DNA of 61,790 nt, from positions 1-61,790 of the forward strand of contig JAFXJT010000048.1 in assembly GCA_017532085.1 (NCBI GenBank), written 5' to 3'. The first letter of the stretch is position 1, and each line of letters opens with the position of its first letter. Made by a program: the position numbers and the translations under genes. The stretch is from Oscillospiraceae bacterium. GTDB taxonomy: Bacteria > Bacillota > Clostridia > Oscillospirales > Ruminococcaceae. Positions 52,647-61,531 of the stretch are shown one piece after another. Below the pieces are notes generated by a model, which made no database searches, was not told the DNA's origin, and worked only from the letters and a program-made list of their open reading frames with translations.

Positions 52647-53534
52647 ATGCGCAGAAGATGGCCGATATGTTTGGGCGCTGCGATGTTATTGTTTGGTATT
52701 CCGACGGCATCAGCCGAAGAAAAACTGATTGGTGATGTGAATGCGGACGGACAATGCAGCACAGCAGATGTAAGATTGTTGTCAGAATATTTGCTGACAT
52801 CCGAAAACGGCACGTTGCCGGATTATGCGACAGCAGATCTGAATGAGGATGCTGTTTTAGATGCACGGGATCTGACATTATTGAAGCGTATGCTTCTGAA
52901 CCAATCGCCTGCATGGATTCTTGAGCCGAAGGGTACGATACATAGCGGCTATGCAACCTATTATAGCGGCGGTTATGAGGGAGGCTGTGCTATGCTGGAT
53001 CCTGTTTCAAAAGATTACTGGATTACCGCCATGAATCTTGCAGATTATAATACTGCACAGCTTGCCGGAGCGTATCTGGAAGTGACAGGAGAGCTTGGCT
53101 CTATTCATGTGCTGGTTACAGATCTTTTACCGGAGGGTGCGAAGGGGGATCTGGATCTTTATGTCGATGCATTTCCGTTGATAGCGCCTGCAGAAAAGGG
53201 GAAAGTGCCTGTTACATGGCGTATTATACCGTTGGACAGTGCAGAGAACGCTCCTATGTGTTATAAATACAAGGATGGTTCTACACAGTATTGGTGTGCA
53301 GTACAGGTGCGGAATCATCGTTATCCCATTGCGAAGCTGGAGTATCTAAATCAAAGCGGTGAGTTCATAGAGCTTCCTCGCCGCAATTACAATTATTTTG
53401 AAGCGGAAGCAGGATTGGGCAAAGGCCCATTTACCTTCCGTATTACGGATATCTATGGACAAGTTGTGATGGATGATGAAATCCCATTTACGCCGAATGA
53501 GATACAAGAGGGACAAGCGCAATTCCCGAAATAG
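52647..53534 (+). CDS. Dockerin-expansin protein
   Basis: This 295-residue secreted protein has a signal peptide (about 1-24), an N-terminal dockerin (about 26-90, DVNADGQCS and DLNEDAVLD), and then a bacterial expansin: a double-psi barrel (about 98-190; SGYATYYSGGYEGGCAMLDP, VLVTDLLPEGAKGDLDLYVDAF, VTWRIIPL) and a C-terminal CBM63-like sandwich (about 200-295). Expansins loosen cellulose without hydrolysis. The Asp in DLLPEGAKGDLDL matches the conserved expansin site. GGAGG lies before ATG 52647 although the frame opens at 52572. Confidence 0.92.
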   Translation: MRRRWPICLGAAMLLFGIPTASAEEKLIGDVNADGQCSTADVRLLSEYLLTSENGTLPDYATADLNEDAVLDARDLTLLKRMLLNQSPAWILEPKGTIHSGYATYYSGGYEGGCAMLDPVSKDYWITAMNLADYNTAQLAGAYLEVTGELGSIHVLVTDLLPEGAKGDLDLYVDAFPLIAPAEKGKVPVTWRIIPLDSAENAPMCYKYKDGSTQYWCAVQVRNHRYPIAKLEYLNQSGEFIELPRRNYNYFEAEAGLGKGPFTFRITDIYGQVVMDDEIPFTPNEIQEGQAQFPK

Positions 53535-53670
53535 CAAGGTGAAAGCTGCAATCCACTATGCTGTATCATATCAAAATGGAGCATGGATGGATGCTTGATG
53601 CTCGTAAGAGATCCCGCAGGTGCATTTGCAGCGTTTTATATTGTTCGCTGCGGTGAGAAAGGAAGCATGT

Positions 53671-54399
53671 ATGAAATTACTGATCATTCGCCATGGTGAT
53701 CCGGATTATACTATCGATTCATTGACGGAAAAGGGTCATAGAGAAGCAGCAATGCTTGCCCAAAGGATTGCCCCCATGGATGTGGCGGCATATTATGTTT
53801 CACCTCTTGGCAGAGCGCAGAAAACTGCTGAATATACGCTGAAGCAATGTGGACGTTCCGCTGAGGTGCATAGCTGGCTGAGAGAATTTGACGTAAAAAT
53901 TCTCAGTGAAGAAACAGGAGAACGGCGTATTGCATGGGATATGCTGCCGGCGCACTGGACAAGAGTTCCCGAGTATTATGACAAAGATAAGTGGTATACA
54001 GTACCTGTAATGGCAGAAGCTGCGATGGAACAGGGTCTGACAGCGGTACACGATGGTCTGGATGCACTTTTGAAACGTCATGGATATGAGCGGGAAGAGA
54101 AGTATTATCGAGCAGTCCGTCCGAATGAGGATACGATTGTGCTGTTCTGTCATTTCGGTGTGGAATGTGTTATCCTCGGACATTTGCTTGGCGTTTCTCC
54201 AATGGTATTGTGGCATGGTATGATAGCAGCTCCGACCTCGGTCACAACAGTGATCACCGAGGAACGCCGAGAGGGGATTGCAAGCTTTCGTATCAATGCA
54301 TTCGGAGATGTTTCTCATCTCTATATCCATGGTGAGCCACCTGCTTTTGCAGGACGGTTCTGCGAGATGTTCTCCAATGATACGCAGCGGCATGATTGA
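53671..54399 (+). CDS. Histidine phosphatase family protein
   Basis: This 242-residue protein of the phosphoglycerate mutase-like superfamily has LLIIRHGDPDY with the phosphohistidine (about residue 8), SPLGRAQKTA, a late LFCHFGVE His, and a C-terminal extension of unknown function. AAAGGAAG is followed by ATG 53671, a better start than the frame's first ATG. A phosphatase role is likely, the substrate unknown. Confidence 0.88.
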   Translation: MKLLIIRHGDPDYTIDSLTEKGHREAAMLAQRIAPMDVAAYYVSPLGRAQKTAEYTLKQCGRSAEVHSWLREFDVKILSEETGERRIAWDMLPAHWTRVPEYYDKDKWYTVPVMAEAAMEQGLTAVHDGLDALLKRHGYEREEKYYRAVRPNEDTIVLFCHFGVECVILGHLLGVSPMVLWHGMIAAPTSVTTVITEERREGIASFRINAFGDVSHLYIHGEPPAFAGRFCEMFSNDTQRHD

Positions 54400-54413
54400 A
54401 AGCAGGAAATCTG

Positions 54414-55283
54414 ATGCATGATATTTGGAATCCATGGCATGGGTGTAAAAAAATCAGTGAAGGCTGCGAGCATTGTTATATGTATTTTTTGGATCGCTTA
54501 AGAGAAAAAAAGGGCAGCGAGATTTATCGTGCTCAGAATTTTGATTATCCACTGAAAAAGGATCGAAAGGGCAGTTGTAAAATCAAGAGCGGGGAAAAAA
54601 TACGAGTTTGCATGACTTCTGATTTCTTTTTGCAGGAAGCGGATCCGTGGCGAGACGAAGCGTGGGAGATCATGAGACAGCGCAGTGATGTGATATTCTA
54701 TCTGCTTACGAAACGTCCGGAGCGGGTTGCCGATCATTTGCCGAAGGATTGGGGCGATGGCTGGGAAAATATTTTCTTTAACGTCACAGCCGAGAATCAG
54801 CGCCGTGCCGATGAAAGAATACCGATTTTGCTGACGCTTCCTTTTCGTCATAAGGGTGTAATGTGTGCGCCGTTTATCGGTGCGGTCAGTCTTGCAAAGT
54901 ATTTGCCCGCAGGACAGATCGAGCAGGTGGTTTGCGGCGGTGAGAATTATGATGGTGCAAGACCATGTAATTTCGAATGGGTAAAGCAGCTGCGTTCTGA
55001 ATGTATGGAGTATCAAGTCTCCTTTACTTTTATAGAAACTGGAACCAAATTTATCAAGGATCGAAAATTGTATACGCTGCCTGACAAACGTCTGCAAGCG
55101 GAAATGGCATATAAATCGGGTGTAAATGTTGCAGGAAAACCAATGGTGTTTCATCTGACCGATGCATGGGGCACAAAGATCCCGAAGGAATGGCTTTATC
55201 AGCCGTATTTTCGGGAAAGCTGCCTGATCTGTGGCAGCAAACCGATTTGTAATGGCTGTACGCAGTGTGGGAAATGTAAATGA
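54414..55283 (+). CDS. DUF5131 family protein (phage Gp37/Gp68-like)
   Basis: This 289-residue protein has the opening WNPWHGCKKISEGCEHCYM, a Cys-x-x-Cys arrangement that suggests a radical-SAM-like or metal-binding fold, and FYLLTKRPERV and TGTKF segments of the DUF5131 family. A second cysteine cluster (CLICGSKPICNGCTQCGKC) closes the protein. Its function is unknown; members are found in phages and bacteria. AGGAAAT precedes ATG 54414. The previous gene ends 14 bases earlier. Confidence 0.82.
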   Translation: MHDIWNPWHGCKKISEGCEHCYMYFLDRLREKKGSEIYRAQNFDYPLKKDRKGSCKIKSGEKIRVCMTSDFFLQEADPWRDEAWEIMRQRSDVIFYLLTKRPERVADHLPKDWGDGWENIFFNVTAENQRRADERIPILLTLPFRHKGVMCAPFIGAVSLAKYLPAGQIEQVVCGGENYDGARPCNFEWVKQLRSECMEYQVSFTFIETGTKFIKDRKLYTLPDKRLQAEMAYKSGVNVAGKPMVFHLTDAWGTKIPKEWLYQPYFRESCLICGSKPICNGCTQCGKCK

Positions 55284-55464
55284 TCCAATTCGTTTTTGGG
55301 CGTTTTCGATGTTAAGAGAAGATATGGATGCGGCAATCTTTCTCTATTATGTCAAGAATCTGCCACAAAAGATATGCAGATGATATTCTTATGGACATCT
55401 ATGCGATATAATAAGGATACAAACTGGCTTTATCGTATCGTAAATGCAATGAGGAGGATATCAT

Positions 55465-56895
55465 ATGAAACTGAAAAGGACATTGGCTGTGGTTTCGGCA
55501 CTGGTTTTGCTATCCGGATGCAGTCAAAACGAATCATCGACCAATGATAGCAAGGCAGAAACGTCAAAAGCTGAAACGACTACCACGACTACTTCTGCTC
55601 CGGATTCTACGCCCGATGAAAACAAAGTACCTGCAATTGCAGGATATACCTTGCTCTGGAATGATGAATTCGATGGCACGGAACTGGATGAATCCATTTG
55701 GAATTATGAGCCCCATGAGCCGGGTTGGACAAACCAGGAGCTGCAGGAGTATACCACATCAACCGATAATGTATTTTTGCGTGACGGCAATTTGGTCATC
55801 AAGGCAATCAAGACCCAGAAGGATGGCGCTGATTATTATACCTCCGGCAAAGTGACTGCACAGAATAAAAAGGATTTCATGTATGGCAAGGTAGTTGCCA
55901 GAGCAAAAGTGCCGGAAGGACAGGGATTATGGCCTGCAATCTGGATGATGCCGAAGGACGAGGGCTACTATGGACAGTGGCCGAAATGTGGCGAGATTGA
56001 CATTATGGAAGTGCTGGGCAGCCGTGTGAATACCGCATATGGTACTGTGCATTACGGTGAGCCGCATGCCGAACAGCAAGGTACTTTTGTGCTGGAGCAA
56101 GGCAGCTTTGCAGATGATTTCCATGAGTATTCTGTGGAGTGGGAACCCGGTGAGATGCGTTTCTATATTGATGGCGAGCATTATCATACCGTAAACGATT
56201 GGTTTACTGCAGTGGATGGTGAAGATGAAAAACCGTATCCTGCACCGTTTAACCAGCCGTTCTTTGTACAGATGAATCTGGCAGTTGGCGGTACATGGCC
56301 CGGTAATCCCGATGAAACTACCGATTTCAGCAAAGCAGAGTTCGAAATTGATTATGTACGTGTATATCAGAAGCCTTCTTATGATACCAATGTGACCAAG
56401 CCCGAAACCACATATCGTGAACCTTTGGCAGACGGCAACCTGATTTACAATGGCGATTTCGCTGAAAAAGAGGATCTGACCGATGATGTCAATTGGAAGT
56501 TCCTGCTTTTTGAAGGCGGTGAGGGTGCAGCTGAAATTCGTGATAATATGATGGTGATCAGCTCTGAGAATGAGGGTACCGTAGATTATTCGGTTCAGTT
56601 GGTACAACCTGAGCTGCCAATGATTCGCGGCAAGAAATATCGTGTAACCTTTGATGCATGGGCAGATGAGGAACGTGATATTGTTGTATGCGTTTCTGCG
56701 CCGACAGCAGGATGGATTCGTTATTTGCAGGATACCACACTGACGGTATCCACGGAGAAGAAAACCTTTACCTATGAGTTTGATATGAACAGCAAGAACG
56801 ATCCCAATGGCCGACTGGAGTTCAATCTGGGTCACAGAGGCTCTACCGCAACGGTTTATATTGCCAATGTGCGGGTAGAAGAGATTCCGTCTTGA
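55465..56895 (+). CDS. GH16 beta-glucanase lipoprotein with C-terminal CBM4/9-like domain
   Basis: This 476-residue protein has a lipobox (LVLLSGCSQ, Cys19) and a Ser/Thr-rich linker to about residue 55, then a GH16 jelly roll (about 58-300) with the active site GEIDIMEVLG (about 175-184), and a C-terminal sandwich like CBM4/9 (about 325-475). The family cuts laminarin, lichenin or related beta-glucans. Unlike the other glycosidases in the window it has no dockerin and would be anchored to the membrane. GGAGG precedes the ATG; TATAAT at 55407-55412 is a possible -10. Confidence 0.93.
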   Translation: MKLKRTLAVVSALVLLSGCSQNESSTNDSKAETSKAETTTTTTSAPDSTPDENKVPAIAGYTLLWNDEFDGTELDESIWNYEPHEPGWTNQELQEYTTSTDNVFLRDGNLVIKAIKTQKDGADYYTSGKVTAQNKKDFMYGKVVARAKVPEGQGLWPAIWMMPKDEGYYGQWPKCGEIDIMEVLGSRVNTAYGTVHYGEPHAEQQGTFVLEQGSFADDFHEYSVEWEPGEMRFYIDGEHYHTVNDWFTAVDGEDEKPYPAPFNQPFFVQMNLAVGGTWPGNPDETTDFSKAEFEIDYVRVYQKPSYDTNVTKPETTYREPLADGNLIYNGDFAEKEDLTDDVNWKFLLFEGGEGAAEIRDNMMVISSENEGTVDYSVQLVQPELPMIRGKKYRVTFDAWADEERDIVVCVSAPTAGWIRYLQDTTLTVSTEKKTFTYEFDMNSKNDPNGRLEFNLGHRGSTATVYIANVRVEEIPS

Positions 56896-56900
56896 TAAGA

Positions 56901-56935
56901 AAAAGCTCCTTGGATGAGAATTCCAAGGAGCTTTT
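56901..56935. terminator. Bidirectional terminator after the GH16 gene
   Basis: AAAAGCTCCTTGGA (56901-56914) pairs with TCCAAGGAGCTTTT (56922-56935), with AAGA before and CT after. Confidence 0.8.
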
Positions 56936-56968
56936 CTATGTATGGACTAGAATTTGGCGCAAGAGAGA

Positions 56969-58825
56969 TCAGTCTTCACCCTCTGTATAGTCAAACTGCT
57001 CAGCTACTTCAGAGGTTTTACAGAATTGGGTTTCGTAGAGCTGGGAATAAATACCGCCCAAAGCAAGCAGCTCTTTATGGGAACCACGTTCTGCAATGAT
57101 ACCATCGCTGATGACAAGAATTTCATCGGCGGCGAGAATGGTAGAAAGCCTGTGTGCAATCAGAATACTGGTTCGTGATGCGATGAGAGGCTCAATGGCA
57201 TCTTGGATTTTTTGTTCTGATATGGAGTCAAGGGCAGACGTTGCCTCGTCAAAAATCATCAGTGCGGGATCCTTGAGAAGCACTCTTGCAATGGAAATAC
57301 GCTGCTTCTCACCACCCGACAGCTTCAGACCTCGGTTGCCGACAACCGTATCCAGACCGGTTTCCTGGCTTTCGATGAATTCAAGGATGTTTGCTTTTTT
57401 ACAGGCATTGATTAGCTCTTCTTCTGTTGCATCAGGCTTGGCATAGAGGAGATTTTCACGGATTGTGCCATGAAACAGATAAGTTTCCTGGCTGACAATA
57501 CCAATATTCTCTCTCAGATACGCAAGATCGATTTTCCGTACATCCATTCCATCAAAAGTAACAGTACCGGATGTGACATCGTATAGACGAGGAATGAGAT
57601 TGATCAGTGTGCTTTTTCCCGATCCTGAGGGTCCTACGATCGCAATACATTTACCGCTGTCCAGAGTGAAATTGATATCGTTAAGGATCTGACGCTCTTT
57701 ATCGTAGTAAAAGCCTACATTTTCAAACGTAACCTTACCAATTGCCCTTTCCTTGGGACAAACAGCATCGGAAGCATTTTCAATTTCAACGGGCATATCA
57801 TAATATTCAAAAATGCGAGTGAATAAGGCCATGGAACGAATCCAGTCCACTTGAATATTCAACAGTTGATTCACAGGACCATACATTCTGCCCAGCAAAG
57901 CCACCAGCACCGTGATATCACCAACGGTCAGTGAAGCGTCATATCGCATCATCAGAATACCGCCTGCCAGATAGAGAAGCATGGGGCCGATGCTGGAAAA
58001 TGTACTGAGTGCAACGCGGAACCAACGTCCGGCCATGCTTTCACGGATATTGAGCTGAATCATGCGCTTGTTCACGGATTCATATTTTTGATATTCGGTC
58101 TGTTCCATGCCAAAAAGCTTTACCAGCAGCTGACCGCTTACCGACATTGTTTCGTTGAGAATCCCATTGATTTCATCGCTGCAAGCTTGGGATTCATTGG
58201 TAATAGACCATCGGGTTTTGCCGGCGCTTCTGGTAGGAATGACAAAGAGAGGGATCACAGCAATTCCCACCAAAGCAAGAATCCAGCTTTGACGGAACAT
58301 AACGATCAATGCAACAAGCAGTGTGATAGAGTTGGACAGAATACTGGTTAGGGTTCCGGTAATGATCTGTTGTACACCGGAAATATCACTTGTCATTCGG
58401 GTGATGATATCGCCTTGATTGTTAGTAGTAAAAAAGCGTTGTGACATTTTCTGAAGATGCCGGTACATGGTGTTGCGCATATCATAGGTGATATGCTGAG
58501 CAATCCATGTATTCATATAGCTCTCAAGAACACCGATGAGATTCGCACCGAGTGTTACAGCAAGTGAGAGCAGGATGAACAAAATCAGCTTGGACATATT
58601 CCTGCCGATCAGACCCTCATCAATGATTTTACCTGTGATAACAGATGGCATCAGATTGAGGATAGAGGATATCATGATAGCAGCAAGTACGACAAGCATC
58701 TGCTTCCAATACGGCTTTAGATAGGAAAAGATTCGTGACAAGAGATGTTTTGTAACCTTGGGACGATTCTTTTTTTCCTCGTCGGTAAGGAAGCTCTGAC
58801 GTCTTGGACCTCCGATTGGTGGCAT
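56969..58825 (-). CDS. ABC transporter, fused permease/ATP-binding (MsbA/LmrA type)
   Basis: This protein of about 618 residues has a six-segment transmembrane domain (about 40-320) followed by an ATPase with Walker A (GPSGSGKST, about 400), signature LSGGEKQRISIARVLL (about 505), Walker B and DEATSALD (about 525), and a HRLST switch. It is a homodimeric or heterodimeric exporter half, and no partner gene is adjacent. GGAG lies eight bases before ATG 58825, so it is preferred to GTG 58834 and ATG 58831. The promoter is at 58918-58946. Confidence 0.93.
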   Translation of the reverse strand: MPPIGGPRRQSFLTDEEKKNRPKVTKHLLSRIFSYLKPYWKQMLVVLAAIMISSILNLMPSVITGKIIDEGLIGRNMSKLILFILLSLAVTLGANLIGVLESYMNTWIAQHITYDMRNTMYRHLQKMSQRFFTTNNQGDIITRMTSDISGVQQIITGTLTSILSNSITLLVALIVMFRQSWILALVGIAVIPLFVIPTRSAGKTRWSITNESQACSDEINGILNETMSVSGQLLVKLFGMEQTEYQKYESVNKRMIQLNIRESMAGRWFRVALSTFSSIGPMLLYLAGGILMMRYDASLTVGDITVLVALLGRMYGPVNQLLNIQVDWIRSMALFTRIFEYYDMPVEIENASDAVCPKERAIGKVTFENVGFYYDKERQILNDINFTLDSGKCIAIVGPSGSGKSTLINLIPRLYDVTSGTVTFDGMDVRKIDLAYLRENIGIVSQETYLFHGTIRENLLYAKPDATEEELINACKKANILEFIESQETGLDTVVGNRGLKLSGGEKQRISIARVLLKDPALMIFDEATSALDSISEQKIQDAIEPLIASRTSILIAHRLSTILAADEILVISDGIIAERGSHKELLALGGIYSQLYETQFCKTSEVAEQFDYTEGED

Positions 58826-58917
58826 TTGCATCACTCCATTCTCATGAAATGCGGGGAAGCGGTTAAAGGTGAATCCGGCATATGTATCCGGAAAAACGAA
58901 GTTGTCATTCTATAGAT

Positions 58918-58946
58918 ACGATACCACAAAATGAAACAAACGTCAA
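58918..58946 (-). promoter_or_regulatory. Promoter of the ABC exporter gene
   Basis: On the minus strand TTGACG (58941-58946) and TATCGT (58918-58923) are 17 bases apart, 90 bases before the start. Confidence 0.6.
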
Positions 58947-58969
58947 GTATGCTTGAGAAAGCGAAAGAG

Positions 58970-59003
58970 AAATGCCGCAGTATTCAACAGAACTGCGGCA
59001 TTT
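58970..59003 (-). terminator. Terminator of the clostripain gene
   Basis: AAATGCCGCAG (58970-58980) pairs with CTGCGGCATTT (58993-59003). Confidence 0.7.
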
Positions 59004-59021
59004 GTGCGAGAGTACGCAATA

Positions 59022-61340
59022 TCACGGACAAATGGCTTCTGTCCAATACTCTTGATTGTAGATATCGGTAAAGCAATAGGTGATTTTCAGTGCACCGTCA
59101 CCCACACTGACGTTGCTGATTTGCATTGTATTGGTCACAGTCATCTGTTCACCGAGGAAATAGCTGTCGATATAGTCACCACTGTAGGTATAATAATCGC
59201 AAATGAAATCAAGAGTATCACCGACCTCTAAGGTGATCAGGCTCTTAGCGATGGTATCGGTTTCCTGATTGACGTAATCGGTTGTGGCACCTGCGATATA
59301 GCCGTTCGGATGATCTTGATCGAATATTAAAATCAGATTCACACGCTCATCGTTGAGCAGAGCAGGTACATAACCGGAGATCGTATAGGTATCGTCATCG
59401 AATTCCGTGGTATCGGTGTGATAATAGGCCACAGGCTGACCATTGATGGCAAGCCAAGTATCATCCGTATCAGCGATGAGGTTGCCGTCATCGTCGAAAT
59501 CGAATACGTTATCAAGGCCCATATCCACATAGCCTTTACCGTCATCATAGAACAGATTCTTATCCAGATTGTGAACAAGATCCCATTGAGTCTCAGGCAG
59601 CTTCATGAGATACTGACCCTTGCTGTTCTTTTCCCAAACGAGATTCGTAGGATCGAAATAGTTCATAGAGACATATTGTGCAGTGGCATCGGCAGACATC
59701 GCCGTTTCCTGCATATAAGCGGTGTTGGAATCATTCAGACCTTCAATGGTGCGATCAGAACCGCCGCTCATAAAGCTGCCCAGCAATTGACCGATCATAT
59801 CGGCACTACCCGAAGCACCATGATTGCCCATCATATCCAGCAGAGAGGTGAGGGGAGAGGATGTGCCGCCGGCAGCTACCTGTCCGGTGGTTTCGAGGCT
59901 TGCAAATTGTTGGATGCATTTGCTGTATTCGGAATCCATGCCAATCTGATTGTAGGTGTTACAGGCAGTATCTACATTGGAGGTGCGGCGATAGGGGAAA
60001 TAGATGGAAACGCCATAGGCATTACTGATGTTGGAGGAGGTGCGGTTATATTTTACTGCATTGCGGATAGCATTGCTCAAAGCTTTGCCTTCCGTATTGT
60101 TCATGTTGAGTGCCAGATGTGCAAGATCAACCTGATCAATTTTTGAGCTGGATGCAAATTCGCGAGTGGTATATCTGGCATCGGAGACAGCTTTATAGTC
60201 CTCATTGGTGAGCATGTTGCTGACCGATTTGGCAAATGCATTCAGCTTGCCGGGAACAGTATTGGAGAACTCAGCCAGATCCACAATCGAGAGCGTTGTT
60301 TTCTGACCGCTGCATTTTTTAGCGCAGGTATTCACGAAGTCATCAATGATCTTTTTTCCGATTTCCACAGTGGGCATTGAGGGGTTTTTGCCAAGGGCTG
60401 TCAGCCAATCGGTGTAATACCAGCCGATACCGGGCTCAGTTTCTTCCGAAGCAATCATATAATCAGCATGATCGTTGAGCATCAGTGCCGTTTCTGCCGT
60501 AGCCATCAGACAAGCATCGAAGCCAATGAAATCAAAAGTAACGCCGGCTTTGGTTAAAGCAGCATCAATCTCTGCAAGATCCATGGAGCCGCTTCCGGAT
60601 TTCTTTTCGTCATAGCCAAAACCGCTGACAGAGCCGCCGCCATGATCCCAGAAAATGAGTTGATTGCGGTTAGCAGGGAAGTTCGTGTTGCAATAGCGAA
60701 TAAAGGAAGTGAGTGTATTGGGATCGGTCATTGCCTTGGTACCCATATCCGATTCCAGACGATTCAATTTACCGTTTTTAATCTGATAAATCTGATGCAC
60801 TTGATTGCTGATACCATTGATTTTCCATTGCTTGCATCCGCCTGTATAGAGGATCAGATTGACATGATCGTGAAAGGAGGCAGCAGCCATTTCTTGGATA
60901 TCGGAGGATGCCATACCGCTTTTGGATTCCAGATCCGTGCCGCAGATATAGACCATAATGGTGACAGTATCCTTTTTGCTGCCGAGTATCTGGGTGTATT
61001 TGGCACGAGAACCCGCTGCAACGCTGGTATCTGCTGACGTTCCTTGATTGGCAATATAGTTGCCCGATGAGCCATTGTTGGAGAGATTGCCTGGAGTGTT
61101 ATCGGGTGTATTGTTTCCGCCTTTGAACATACTAAAGAGAACAAATCCGATTAAGAGAATAGCAGGCAGACTCAGACCACCGCCAACTGCAGCACGTTTG
61201 CCCACACTTCCCGATCGTTTGCCGGCATAGCCGCCGCCGGATCCGACAGGCCCACTGCCCAGACCGCTTCCGCGTCTGTGGACACCAAATCCGCCGGAAG
61301 TCACATTCTTTTCTCTGCTGCGAGGTCTTTTACGTTCCAT
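59022..61340 (-). CDS. Membrane-anchored clostripain-family cysteine peptidase (C11)
   Basis: This 772-residue protein has a cytoplasmic Arg/Gly/Ser-rich N-terminus (about 1-55), one membrane segment (about 57-75), a disordered linker, then a C11 peptidase domain with catalytic His in FWDHGGGSVSGFGYDE (about 233) and Cys in GFDACLMATAE (about 275). A C-terminal region of about 250 residues (GYVPALLNDERVNLI onward) is unassigned. Clostripain-type enzymes cleave after Arg, but specificity is not visible here. GGAGGAACGA precedes ATG 61340. The promoter is at 61381-61409. Confidence 0.9.
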   Translation of the reverse strand: MERKRPRSREKNVTSGGFGVHRRGSGLGSGPVGSGGGYAGKRSGSVGKRAAVGGGLSLPAILLIGFVLFSMFKGGNNTPDNTPGNLSNNGSSGNYIANQGTSADTSVAAGSRAKYTQILGSKKDTVTIMVYICGTDLESKSGMASSDIQEMAAASFHDHVNLILYTGGCKQWKINGISNQVHQIYQIKNGKLNRLESDMGTKAMTDPNTLTSFIRYCNTNFPANRNQLIFWDHGGGSVSGFGYDEKKSGSGSMDLAEIDAALTKAGVTFDFIGFDACLMATAETALMLNDHADYMIASEETEPGIGWYYTDWLTALGKNPSMPTVEIGKKIIDDFVNTCAKKCSGQKTTLSIVDLAEFSNTVPGKLNAFAKSVSNMLTNEDYKAVSDARYTTREFASSSKIDQVDLAHLALNMNNTEGKALSNAIRNAVKYNRTSSNISNAYGVSIYFPYRRTSNVDTACNTYNQIGMDSEYSKCIQQFASLETTGQVAAGGTSSPLTSLLDMMGNHGASGSADMIGQLLGSFMSGGSDRTIEGLNDSNTAYMQETAMSADATAQYVSMNYFDPTNLVWEKNSKGQYLMKLPETQWDLVHNLDKNLFYDDGKGYVDMGLDNVFDFDDDGNLIADTDDTWLAINGQPVAYYHTDTTEFDDDTYTISGYVPALLNDERVNLILIFDQDHPNGYIAGATTDYVNQETDTIAKSLITLEVGDTLDFICDYYTYSGDYIDSYFLGEQMTVTNTMQISNVSVGDGALKITYCFTDIYNQEYWTEAICP

Positions 61341-61380
61341 TTCGTTCCTCCTGATCAAATAAAATTTGCATACATATTAT

Positions 61381-61409
61381 ATTGTATCGAATTTTGCAGA
61401 TTTTGTCAA
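61381..61409 (-). promoter_or_regulatory. Promoter of the clostripain gene
   Basis: On the minus strand TTGACA (61404-61409) and TACAAT (61381-61386) are 17 bases apart, 41 bases before the start. Confidence 0.8.
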
Positions 61410-61456
61410 GCTTCTTGCATTACATTTTACGAAGCAATCGCATCATCGACATTACA

Positions 61457-61487
61457 AAAAGCCGTCTGTCAGATACAGACGGCTTTT
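61457..61487 (-). terminator. Terminator of the partial dockerin gene
   Basis: AAAAGCCGTCTGT (61457-61469) pairs with ACAGACGGCTTTT (61475-61487), followed by a T-run on the minus strand. Confidence 0.85.
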
Positions 61488-61531
61488 GTGTTCATTGAGG
61501 GGAATATGGATTTCTGTTTGCAAGCGAATGC

